From Mycolicibacterium phocaicum (GTDB lineage Bacteria > Actinomycetota > Actinomycetes > Mycobacteriales > Mycobacteriaceae), in contig NZ_AP022616.1 in assembly GCF_010731115.1 (NCBI RefSeq), positions 5,580,001-5,644,000 of the forward strand: a stretch of 64,000 nt of DNA, given 5' to 3'. The first letter of the stretch is position 1. Every line of letters begins with the position of its first letter. The notes below the pieces were generated by a model. That model made no database searches and was not told the DNA's origin. It was given only the letters and a program-made list of their open reading frames with translations. Below, one piece after another: positions 36,218-44,323 of the stretch. The position numbers were made by a program, and so were the translations under genes.

Positions 36218-37138
36218 CTACATGTCTCCTTCGGCCTGGCCATTCGTCGATGATTCTCGGCCTTGACGGCTTTCTCTGATGAATTGTGATTCGGTTGCGC
36301 GGCTGCCGAGTACGAGGTGCTTGGGTAGGTACGGCGTTTCGACCGTAATTGCCATACCCATGTCGTGGGCGATGCACGTCATCGCCAGCGGGCCCCACGC
36401 GATGAAGCCTTCGACGTCTCGGCGTCGGTCGGCCGTTTTCGACCAGTATTTCTTGTGGTCTTCGACTGCTCGAGCCAACCGGGTATTGAATTCTTCGGCG
36501 TTGCCCTGGGTGATGAAATACAGCAATTCGATCGGCGGATACAGCAATAGCAAAAGCAGTTCTGGTTTGGCAATCTCCACGCGTTCCGGGTCTGCGCCCT
36601 CCATTGCGGTGATGATCGCTCGGACAACGTCGTCGTCTCGGTGGAAGAACTTCTGGAAAGCGGTCACCCAGTCGTAGATGTACTCGTCGTACACCGCACC
36701 GGAGGCCCGCAGCGTCTCGACGGAGGTGGCGCAGAGGGACGTTATGCGGTCATGTCGGCGGCAGACGATCGCGAAGTACATTGCAGCGAGCCATTTTCCG
36801 GCTGTAGCGCTGGAGTTCGGACCGGTGCCGGCGGTGGTGACCTTGTCATCGAAGCCGAGCGTGAACTCGATTTCGCGGTCCTTGTTGTTTGCGTTGAGGA
36901 ACATCGCTGAGCCGGCTTGCATCGCCATCCACGTCGCATCCCAGATGCGTAGCAGTGCCCCGTCAGGATCCTCAACCGATGAGTAGTTCGCGATCCACGT
37001 TGCGTCGGTAAATAGTTCTTTGGTTAATCGAGGTTTCGATGCGATCAGTTTTCTGGTGAAGTCGATGTCTTCGAACAGTTCCTGGATCCGTTGTTCAATG
37101 TCATCCAGCTCGATCGGGTGTCGCTCAATGACAACCAC
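36218..37138 (-). CDS. Putative immunity protein (Imm49-like)
   Basis: A 306-aa mostly helical protein. The C-terminal part (FIAWGPLAMTCIAHDMGM, then VETPYLPKHLV) matches what I remember as the Imm49 hallmark (a Gly-Pro-Leu-Ala helix, then hydrophobic residues and Y-LP). The central helices include ATAGKWLAAMYFAIVCR. GTG 37138 is preferred because AGGAGA lies 11 bases upstream. It starts 22 bases after the toxin B stop, the expected place for the cognate immunity gene of the nuclease-like toxin. An in-frame extension overlapping toxin B to 37207 exists. Confidence 0.68.
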   Translation of the reverse strand: MVVIERHPIELDDIEQRIQELFEDIDFTRKLIASKPRLTKELFTDATWIANYSSVEDPDGALLRIWDATWMAMQAGSAMFLNANNKDREIEFTLGFDDKVTTAGTGPNSSATAGKWLAAMYFAIVCRRHDRITSLCATSVETLRASGAVYDEYIYDWVTAFQKFFHRDDDVVRAIITAMEGADPERVEIAKPELLLLLLYPPIELLYFITQGNAEEFNTRLARAVEDHKKYWSKTADRRRDVEGFIAWGPLAMTCIAHDMGMAITVETPYLPKHLVLGSRATESQFIRESRQGRESSTNGQAEGDM

Positions 37139-37160
37139 CGCGGAATCACTCTCCTGTGTT

Positions 37161-40100
37161 CTAGTCCAACGCGAATCGGTCCATGCGGTACCCGCCGTAC
37201 TCGGCACCGCCTGAGGTGATTTCCACCTTTGCTGTTACCAAATAATAATCGAGCTGATCGGTCAGCAGCGCTTCGCGAAGGCGCCACGCCAATTGTCGTC
37301 CTTCCGGACCGCTTTTGAGCATTGCGTTGATGACACTTGCCGCATACTCGCGATGTCCTTGTTGGTAGTCAACCCCGTCGACGCCTTGGCGTGTGCCGAG
37401 GTGTCCGCTGGGTCCTTTGGCCTCCACGACGACTACACGCGTTTCGCCGCTCTCGCAGTCCCGAACTTCGTAGACGTGGTCGAAAGTGCCTGGGCCCTTT
37501 AGTCCTTCCTGCAGTGGTGTCACGTCGAACCGGCTGCCGGGGAATGTGTTCTCCATGGCGTGGGTCGCCGCATGCTCGCCCAACGCCTCACCGGCGGCGG
37601 TCTGCTCAGTGAACGCGGCCTGGCGCTCACTGAGCGTCTCCGGGGACGCCTCACCACCGTCGGCTCGCTCCGCCTGGTACGCGGCATCCGCGGTGACAAC
37701 GTGTTCGCGGGCAGCTTCGCGGCGGTCGATCAGCTCTTGCGCGGCGTGGCGTTCTTGTGGATTGGCCTCATGAACAAGCGTCTCGCCGTCTGCGATGGTG
37801 GCGCGCTCGTAGCCGTCGGGCACCGCGACCGGGGCGCCGACTTCGTCGCGGCGGATCAAGGGTACCTGGTCACCGTCGAAGTCGAGTTGGTTCTCGTTTC
37901 TGCGCCGGTATTCCGGCTCGGTGGACGAATCCCGAGTGCGCACCTCGTCGTAATACTTCTCCCGGTAACGGGCGTCGTCGACCTTTTCCTGAAGGCCGGC
38001 TGGTGGGTGCCGCCCCTCCAAGCCATCGATCGGATCGTCGGAGATCTCCCGCCCGGCACGGCTCTGTGGGTCCGCGCTGTCGGGGCTCTCGTTGCCGTGA
38101 TGGGCGTCAGGCTGGGCGTGGTCCGGACCTGGCAAGTCGGGTGCCTGCCGTGTGGTGCCGTCGGGCTCGAATTGATGCCAACTACCGTCCGGTGGGATCC
38201 GCGGTACGCGTTCGCCGTCGGGGCCGCGATCGAAACCAGTGACCACGGGTGGGCGCCCATCGGGATAGCTCCATACCGGCCGGTCCGGTGCCGTGACCCG
38301 TACCCCGAGCTCGCGGGCAAGGTCGGCGGCGAACGAATGGTTTCCACTGCCGGTGTCACAGGACATCAGCCGGATGGGCGTCTGTCCGTCCCATCCGCTG
38401 TTGCGAATCGCATCGGCGAAATCGTGTGGCGAGAGCTGATGCTGATTTCCGGCGCTGTCGTACACCGAGACGCTGTGGTGATCGCCGTGTACGTCAACGG
38501 TGAACTCACCGGGGAATCTCGGAACATCGCCGGCCGCAGCCCGCATGTGTGCATCCGCTGGGTCGAAGAAGGCGGCACCCGCGGGAGTTTCGAAAGTGGA
38601 GTGCCGGAACGCATCTGCGGCCCCGGCGCTGGAATGTCGATCAGGAGGTGGCCCAGTGTCGCGGAATTCGGGGCTTCGATGCGTGGCATCGGGCGGTTCG
38701 GGGTGTGGCCCGTGCTGTGTGGAATCAGGGAAGACCCAGTCGCCGCCCTTGTGCTGTGGCCAGCCGTCGACGACGTGATCGTCTGGAGCCTTGGCTGGTA
38801 CCCAGGTGTCCTCGTCTGCCAGACGTGCCACCGTGTGTCGCGATCCGTCGGGGTCGATGCGGACCAACTCCGCGCCGGGGGCCCACTGGCCGTCGATCAG
38901 TTGGTATTCCGGGTTGAGTCCATCGCCTGCGCCCGTGTAGCCGGTGCCAGTGTGCGGAGGGTCGCCGAAGCGGAGGTCCCTGGTGTAGGGATCGGCAATC
39001 CCGAGACGATCGGTAATCCGGCCGTTGGGCACCCGGAGTTCCCCGGTGGTCACTCGTCCTTCGACAACGTAGGCGTGATCAGTGGTAGTGAATACCTCGT
39101 AAGGAGACCCGTCCCCATAGTCCAGACGCAATGCGTGCAACAGGTCTGAAGGCGTGCGGAGTTTCGCCGCGTCGGAGGCGACGGAAACGCACCCACCCGC
39201 GCCGTTGGCCCTGTACTCGCCGCCACCGCCGAATCTGGAGCCGGGGTTGGCGATCTGTTCAAGAATGGACTTGACGGCTCCTTCGCCGACGACCTTCTGA
39301 ATGGTGTCGTTGGGGCCGGGGTGCGGATGGGCCATCCGCGCCTCGTACATCACCTGCAGTTGCTGATGACTGAAGTGTTCGGCCAGGTGTTCGCGACCGA
39401 CGACCGCGGCCGTTCGTTGCCAATCGATGAACTCGTCGAGGGTCACGCCGTGCCGGTCGAGCACCGGCGTCACCGCATCAACCGGGTCCGGCCGCGGCGC
39501 GTCGGATCGGTCGCCGGCGTGGTTTGGCGTGCCGCTTGGAGGGTGGTCCTCGGTGTGTGGACCGCTCGGCGCGGGTTGCGGGTGCTCGGCGGCGGGCCGC
39601 GGATGCTCCGCTCCCTGACCGGCCCGTGGGCCCGGGTCGTGGTCCGGCTCTCTCGGGCTCGAGGGTCGCTGGGGTTGCTCGGTGCTGGGCTGTTTGTGCT
39701 CGGGGGCGTGTGATTCTCCCTGCGCGGCAGCGGGTTTCACCGGCGGGCTGGGATTGGTGTCGCGGGCCGGTCCGGCGGCAGCGCGGTCTGTTGGACGCTG
39801 CGGAGGCGGGTTCTTCGCGGTCGTGTCGCGTGGCGTCGGGGTCCCCGCGGGTCTCTCCGTGTTGGGGGTGGGAGTGTGACTGCCGGTCGGGTTCGCGCTG
39901 TGGCCGCCACCGGGTGTGCTGTGGCCACCGGGTGCGTGGTGGCCGACGGGGCCCATGGGGCCGCCCATGTTCATCGCGTTGGCCAGCGAGTTGGTGGAGG
40001 CGTTGGTGCCGGTGTCACGGTGAGCAGGAGCATCGGTCACGTGCGACGGCGCGGTGTGGTCGGCGCGGTGCGCACCGTCGGTGGTGGGCGAGTCGTGAGT

Positions 40101-42155
40101 ACGGGAATGATCTGTGGGGGAAGGATTTTCGCGGCTACCGGGATGTTCGCCGTTACCGGAGTGGCGCTCCGCGCCGGAGGTGTGATCACCGGGGCGACTG
40201 TCGGCATCGCCGCGGTGCCCGGCGTCGCTTGGCGTGTGGCCGCCGCTGTCGCGGGAGCCGGTCGTGTCGTGGCTGCCCCGCTGGTCGTGGGCGGGCGAAC
40301 TATTGCCCTGGTCGTGTGTGCTTGTGTCCGTGGAGTTGTGCGGGGAATGCTGCGATTGCGATGGCCCATGCGACGAATCAGATGGAGTGTGGGCGGCGGC
40401 GGGTGGTTCACTCGATCGCGGACCGTCAGAGGTGGGGCCGTGAGAGCCCTGGCCGTTGCTGCCCGGGCCACTGCTCGATTGCGGCCCGTCGCCGGAATGT
40501 GTTGGCCCACCAGAGGACTGAGGACCATCGTGGCGGGACGGCCCCGCATCGGCGGGTCCTGATGAGCGCTCCGGCGGGCCCGAATGCTGCCCGGGACCAT
40601 CCCCGCCGGGCCGCACCGGGGTGTGATCAGGGCCGGGCGGGTCCGGCGGCCCACCCAGCCCGCGCGGTGTGCCCCCAGGCGGGTCACCGATCGTGGGTGG
40701 CCGTGGGGCGTCACCGATCTCGGGCATCGCGCCGGCGTCAAAGCGTGGGGCCTGGGTGTGATTGCCGAGATCGCTGAGGCCCTCTAGGCCGTCGTGGTCT
40801 CCGGCATCGACCGAACCGCGGCTGCGGGGCCCCAACCTGGCGAGGTCGGACAGCTTGCGTTCCCCGCTGGCCAGATCCTTGGCGAGCTTTGCGCCCTTGG
40901 CCACCGACCCGGTCTTGCTGAGCGCGCCGCCGGGCACGAACAACGACCCGATGTTGAAGCCTGCTTCACCCAACGCGCGCCCAGGATGATCGCCCGACCA
41001 TTTGTCCCACGCGACAAACTGTTTCCCCATGGCGATGAGCACGTCGTCGGTCTTGGACGGATCTTTGGCGATCATCGTGGCGACGTCGTACATCCCTTTC
41101 CAGGTGTCGAAATCAGCCAGCGACACAAGCCCCGAGACGGTCCCGACCAGTCCTGATATCAAGCCGACCTGTACATCGGTGTAGAACTTGATCCCGTCGG
41201 CCAACGCGCCGCCGACGTCGTCGCCGAACACAGCGATCAGCACCGGACGGATCATTCTCTGGAATGCGTCGGCCGCTTCGCCGAGCAGTGTGAGGGCTTC
41301 ACCCAGCAGTCCCGTGACCGCTTTGACGTTGGTTTGGAAGTTGTGCCACAACGCCTTGATGTTGTCGGCGACCTCCCGCACGAGTTTCATGCCGTCACCG
41401 GTGAGGATGTCTTTCGCGGCGTCGAACAGACCGTCCAGGGACAGCCGGTTCAGAATTCTGCGGATCGCGTTCTGGGTTTCCTGCACCTGGTTGGCGTAAT
41501 CCTCGACCGCCTTGGCGACGCTGTCGGAAATCTCCGTCAAGGACTTGATGTTCTCGCCGAGGGTGTTGAGCGACTCCTTCATTTTCCCGGACTCGTCGAT
41601 GTGTTGGGCGCCGACCACTGCTTTCGGTGCTGTGAGCATGGAATCGAAGACTTTGAACCCGTTGGCGAAGTTGCGCCACTGCGCAGCAGTGACTTTCATC
41701 AAACCGGCATGGCCGTTGGGCCACGTGTTCACCGGCAGGAACATCGTGATCAGGTTCCATTTCGGCGGCGGCGGAACCAGCAAGTTCTGCGGCATTCGCG
41801 CGGCCTGACCCGGATGGGATTCCTGCGGCGCAGGGCCGAGCCCTCCAGAAGGCCCCGACCCGCCGATCGTCGATGCCGCATCGGCATCGCGGTAGTTGTA
41901 GCCCGATGCCATCAGTCGGTAGCCGACACTCTTGAATGCGTTCGCCGCGCCCGCCAACGTGTTGGTGAATTCCTGGCTTTGCCGCCCGTACTGCACGCCC
42001 ATGTTGAATCCGGCGAGGTCGAAACCCGAGGCCAAACCCTCGGCGACCATGGGCTTGACCGCCTCCGACAGCGCACCCAACTGCTCGCCGGCAGCCAGCA
42101 CAATCTGACCCGCGGCGATCAGCGCATCGGGTTCAACTTCAATGCGGCCGGGCAC
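37161..42155 (-). CDS. CpnT-like polymorphic toxin B (ESX-dependent), PD-(D/E)XK nuclease candidate
   Basis: 1664 aa, about twice the length of CpnT. Residues 1-430 resemble the CpnT N-terminal domain (VEPDALIAAG, WPNGHAGLMKVTAAQWRN, IRRILNRL, FVAWDKWSGDHPGRALGEAGF). Residues about 480-890 are a low-complexity His/Pro/Ser/Gly linker. Residues about 900-1090 hold an unnamed domain (GVTLDEFIDWQRTAAVV). Residues about 1215-1300 resemble a cysteine-protease-like pretoxin domain (FTVDVHGDH, RLMSCDTGSGNHSFAADLA, VTAPDRPVW). The C-terminus (about 1520-1664) shows a PD-(D/E)XK pattern: Asp 1559, Glu 1578-x-Lys 1580 in VVVVEAKGP and Gln 1590. GTG 42155 has AGGGG upstream. The immunity gene follows directly. 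Confidence 0.83.
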   Translation of the reverse strand: MPGRIEVEPDALIAAGQIVLAAGEQLGALSEAVKPMVAEGLASGFDLAGFNMGVQYGRQSQEFTNTLAGAANAFKSVGYRLMASGYNYRDADAASTIGGSGPSGGLGPAPQESHPGQAARMPQNLLVPPPPKWNLITMFLPVNTWPNGHAGLMKVTAAQWRNFANGFKVFDSMLTAPKAVVGAQHIDESGKMKESLNTLGENIKSLTEISDSVAKAVEDYANQVQETQNAIRRILNRLSLDGLFDAAKDILTGDGMKLVREVADNIKALWHNFQTNVKAVTGLLGEALTLLGEAADAFQRMIRPVLIAVFGDDVGGALADGIKFYTDVQVGLISGLVGTVSGLVSLADFDTWKGMYDVATMIAKDPSKTDDVLIAMGKQFVAWDKWSGDHPGRALGEAGFNIGSLFVPGGALSKTGSVAKGAKLAKDLASGERKLSDLARLGPRSRGSVDAGDHDGLEGLSDLGNHTQAPRFDAGAMPEIGDAPRPPTIGDPPGGTPRGLGGPPDPPGPDHTPVRPGGDGPGQHSGPPERSSGPADAGPSRHDGPQSSGGPTHSGDGPQSSSGPGSNGQGSHGPTSDGPRSSEPPAAAHTPSDSSHGPSQSQHSPHNSTDTSTHDQGNSSPAHDQRGSHDTTGSRDSGGHTPSDAGHRGDADSRPGDHTSGAERHSGNGEHPGSRENPSPTDHSRTHDSPTTDGAHRADHTAPSHVTDAPAHRDTGTNASTNSLANAMNMGGPMGPVGHHAPGGHSTPGGGHSANPTGSHTPTPNTERPAGTPTPRDTTAKNPPPQRPTDRAAAGPARDTNPSPPVKPAAAQGESHAPEHKQPSTEQPQRPSSPREPDHDPGPRAGQGAEHPRPAAEHPQPAPSGPHTEDHPPSGTPNHAGDRSDAPRPDPVDAVTPVLDRHGVTLDEFIDWQRTAAVVGREHLAEHFSHQQLQVMYEARMAHPHPGPNDTIQKVVGEGAVKSILEQIANPGSRFGGGGEYRANGAGGCVSVASDAAKLRTPSDLLHALRLDYGDGSPYEVFTTTDHAYVVEGRVTTGELRVPNGRITDRLGIADPYTRDLRFGDPPHTGTGYTGAGDGLNPEYQLIDGQWAPGAELVRIDPDGSRHTVARLADEDTWVPAKAPDDHVVDGWPQHKGGDWVFPDSTQHGPHPEPPDATHRSPEFRDTGPPPDRHSSAGAADAFRHSTFETPAGAAFFDPADAHMRAAAGDVPRFPGEFTVDVHGDHHSVSVYDSAGNQHQLSPHDFADAIRNSGWDGQTPIRLMSCDTGSGNHSFAADLARELGVRVTAPDRPVWSYPDGRPPVVTGFDRGPDGERVPRIPPDGSWHQFEPDGTTRQAPDLPGPDHAQPDAHHGNESPDSADPQSRAGREISDDPIDGLEGRHPPAGLQEKVDDARYREKYYDEVRTRDSSTEPEYRRRNENQLDFDGDQVPLIRRDEVGAPVAVPDGYERATIADGETLVHEANPQERHAAQELIDRREAAREHVVTADAAYQAERADGGEASPETLSERQAAFTEQTAAGEALGEHAATHAMENTFPGSRFDVTPLQEGLKGPGTFDHVYEVRDCESGETRVVVVEAKGPSGHLGTRQGVDGVDYQQGHREYAASVINAMLKSGPEGRQLAWRLREALLTDQLDYYLVTAKVEITSGGAEYGGYRMDRFALD

Positions 42156-42176
42156 CGCATCCCCTGTCGACCGCGG

Positions 42177-42458
42177 CTAATCCCACATCTCTCCGTTTCG
42201 GGAGGCAGCGTCGGTGTAGTTCTTCTTCGCCCCGGCCAGAACGTCCTTCAACTTCGTCAGCTGCTCGTTCATCAGGCGAGCGCCGTCCTCCCACTGCTGC
42301 TGAAACTGGGCCTGGGCGTCCGAGGCCTCGCCATGCCAGGTGGCGTGCAACACCGCCATCGCCTGGTCGACGTCCTCCAACACTTCCTGGACGGATTTCC
42401 CGAACTGCTCCAGATGGGTGATCGCGCCCTCCATTGCCGCGAAATCGACGACAAGCAC
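42177..42458 (-). CDS. EsxE-like WXG100 protein (locus B)
   Basis: 93 aa, with the WXG turn in ATWHGEAS and the C-terminal end NGEMWD like EsxE. GTG 42458 is preferred over GTG 42464: GGGAGG has proper spacing only to 42458, and the resulting MLVVDFAAM aligns with MFVVDPDQL of the locus A protein. It is 21 bp upstream of toxin B. It should pair with the EsxF-like protein as a heterodimer for type VII export, as for CpnT. Confidence 0.87.
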   Translation of the reverse strand: MLVVDFAAMEGAITHLEQFGKSVQEVLEDVDQAMAVLHATWHGEASDAQAQFQQQWEDGARLMNEQLTKLKDVLAGAKKNYTDAASRNGEMWD

Positions 42459-42460
42459 GC

Positions 42461-43294
42461 TCACACCTCCCGGCCATCAGCGGGTCGCGTCTGCGGCCGG
42501 GCCGGCTGTGGGCCGGCGGGCGCTGTGGATTCGGACAGCCCATCGACGATGGGGGCTTTCAGCCCCGGTTGCTCAGCCGATGGCCCTGCCGCGCCATCGG
42601 TTTCGCTGCCGCGATCCTTCTCGGCTTCGGCTTTCTCCTTCTCGGCCTTGTCCCTGTCGTCTTCGTTGCCGCCGGTCGTGCCGTCGTCGGCACCATCCTC
42701 GCCAGCGGACGCCGCGCCACCTTGTTGGTCCTGCGCCGCAGCTTGCGTCGAGGCCTGCACGATCCCGGTCGCCAACTGGGCGGCCTGTCCTACGGCCTGG
42801 GACAACCCTTGGCCCAACTGGCCGACCTGCCCCAGCGCGCCCACCATCTGCTGGGCCAGACTCGCCAACTGCTCAGCTCCACCAGCGCCGCCAGGCGAAC
42901 TACCGGACTGGGCCGCACCGGCACCCGAACCGGACCCGGCACCGGAGCCCGGGCTACCGCCGGAACCACCTCCGCCGGCAGCAGCACCGCCGCCGCCCAT
43001 CGCCGACTGCAGCGCTGCCGCGCTGTCCGAGTCGGTCTTGGCGTATTCCTTGCCGGCCAGCGACAGCATGTCACCCATCGACTGCAAACCGCGCACAACC
43101 TGGCCCGCGCCGTTGTGCCAGCCGTCCCATGCTGTCCCGAAAGCTGTTGCCGCGCCGCCCTTCCATCCCGATCCCAGTAACTGCGTGGTTTCCAAATCCA
43201 CGCTGGAAAGCCCGTCCTGCAGTCGCTGCGCCGCGTCTTTGAAACGTGCCGAGGCTGCCATCAACGCCGACACTTCAACTTCGAGCTGCCCCAT
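42461..43294 (-). CDS. EsxF-like WXG100 protein with long C-terminal extension (locus B)
   Basis: 277 aa. Residues 1-95 form the WXG100 domain (SGWKGGAATAF; WDGWHNGAGQVVRGL parallels EsxF). Then come a Gly/Ser stretch (about 100-135), a helical Gln/Ala segment (LASLAQQMVGALGQVGQLGQ) and a strongly charged part (RDKAEKEKAEAEKDRG) before a Pro-rich tail. ATG 43294 follows a GGGGGG tract; an upstream in-frame ATG at 43354 lacks a ribosome site. First gene of the locus B operon and divergent from comF, with 92 bp between. Confidence 0.85.
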   Translation of the reverse strand: MGQLEVEVSALMAASARFKDAAQRLQDGLSSVDLETTQLLGSGWKGGAATAFGTAWDGWHNGAGQVVRGLQSMGDMLSLAGKEYAKTDSDSAAALQSAMGGGGAAAGGGGSGGSPGSGAGSGSGAGAAQSGSSPGGAGGAEQLASLAQQMVGALGQVGQLGQGLSQAVGQAAQLATGIVQASTQAAAQDQQGGAASAGEDGADDGTTGGNEDDRDKAEKEKAEAEKDRGSETDGAAGPSAEQPGLKAPIVDGLSESTAPAGPQPARPQTRPADGREV

Positions 43295-43386
43295 CTGCCC
43301 CCCATTCAGCTGATTCCCAGCATATGGCCAGGGGCGGGGGTGAACCGGCACCAACTGCTGTCGTACCCCACCGGCATGCTGACGTC

Positions 43387-44016
43387 ATGCTCGACCTGGT
43401 CCTGCCCGTCGAATGCGGTGGCTGTGGCGCACCGGCGACCCGCTGGTGTCCCGCCTGCGCGGCCGAACTGACGGTCCGTCCCGACGAGCCGCACGTCGTC
43501 ACGCCGCGTGAGGATCCGGGCGTGCCCGTCTTCGCGCTCGGGCGCTACGCCGGGGCCAGAAGGCGGGCCGTCGTCGGGATCAAGGAGCACGGCCGCACCG
43601 ATCTGGTCGTGCCGCTGGCCGACGCGGTCGCGGCTGCCCTGCGCACCCTGATCACCTGGGGCCTGATCGTGCCGCCGCTCACGGTGGTGCCGGCCCCGAC
43701 CAGATCGCTGGCCGCGCGCAGACGCGGCGGCGACCCCGTCGCGAAGATCGCCCGCGCCGCGGCCGCGGCTCTCCCGGGAGTGACGGTCCAGCCGGCGTTG
43801 GTCATGCGGGCCTTCACCAGAGACTCCGTCGGCCTCTCCAGCGCGCAACGACAGCGCAACATCCGCGGCCGGGTTCGGCAGCGCACACCGGTGGCGGGGG
43901 AGACCGTCGTGTTCGACGATGTGGTGACGACCGGTACGACGGCGGCCGAGGCCGTTCGGGTCCTGCAAACATCCGGAGCACAGGTGGCGGCGGTGCTCGC
44001 AATAGCACACGCGTGA
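43387..44016 (+). CDS. ComF-family phosphoribosyltransferase-like protein
   Basis: A 209-aa homologue of Rv3242c. The N-terminal zinc-ribbon cysteines (VECGGCGAPATRWCPACA) and the C-terminal PRPP-loop (VFDDVVTTGTTAAEA) define the ComF/GntX family. Members relate to DNA uptake in competent bacteria; the mycobacterial role is unknown. ATG 43387 matches the M. tuberculosis start; in-frame ATG 43324 is an alternative without better ribosome site. Divergent from locus B and upstream of hpf. Confidence 0.88.
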   Translation: MLDLVLPVECGGCGAPATRWCPACAAELTVRPDEPHVVTPREDPGVPVFALGRYAGARRRAVVGIKEHGRTDLVVPLADAVAAALRTLITWGLIVPPLTVVPAPTRSLAARRRGGDPVAKIARAAAAALPGVTVQPALVMRAFTRDSVGLSSAQRQRNIRGRVRQRTPVAGETVVFDDVVTTGTTAAEAVRVLQTSGAQVAAVLAIAHA

Positions 44017-44157
44017 GCCTCGAGACGGTACGACACGGCCGGAGCAGTACCTACATCAACTCGATATGAAGTTCTCAAAACCGGTATGCGAAATCGGTGG
44101 CACGACTAGGTGAACTCGGACTACCGTCGGCTGCAACCACCCGTGAAGCCTCACGGC

Positions 44158-44182
44158 GGTACCGACATATTCACTCGGTACC
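44158..44182. promoter_or_regulatory. Inverted repeat upstream of hpf
   Basis: GGTACCGA (44158-44165) and TCGGTACC (44175-44182) form a perfect 8-bp inverted repeat with a 9-base spacer, within the roughly 300-bp gene-free region between comF and hpf. It could be an operator or a leader hairpin. Apart from this and a possible short leader frame, that region holds nothing I recognise. Confidence 0.35.
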
Positions 44183-44204
44183 AAATCGCTGACAGCGGTA
44201 GGAG

Positions 44205-44321
44205 GTGAGTACTCAACACCTTGCGCCGGGCTGCGGCGACTTGCAGACCCGCTCGGCGCGTAGTTCAGACCGTGTGCAAGAAGAGCCACACGTGCACTGC
44301 GAGAGAGAAGCGAGTTGCTAA
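44205..44321 (+). CDS. Possible 38-codon leader peptide upstream of hpf
   Basis: A GTG-started frame of 38 codons ends with TAA two bases before the hpf ATG, an arrangement allowing translational coupling. The peptide would be hydrophilic with three cysteines (codons 10, 32, 38). The AGGAG motif is immediately adjacent to the GTG, too close for normal initiation, so this call is weak. It could equally be non-coding leader. Confidence 0.2.
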   Translation: MSTQHLAPGCGDLQTRSARSSDRVQEEPHVHCEREASC

Positions 44322-44323
44322 GC

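Noticed and set aside
37560..40777. Long plus-strand open frames across toxin B
   Set aside because: Low-complexity shadows of the linker and C-terminal coding sequence; the minus-strand frame has CpnT-like domains and ribosome sites.
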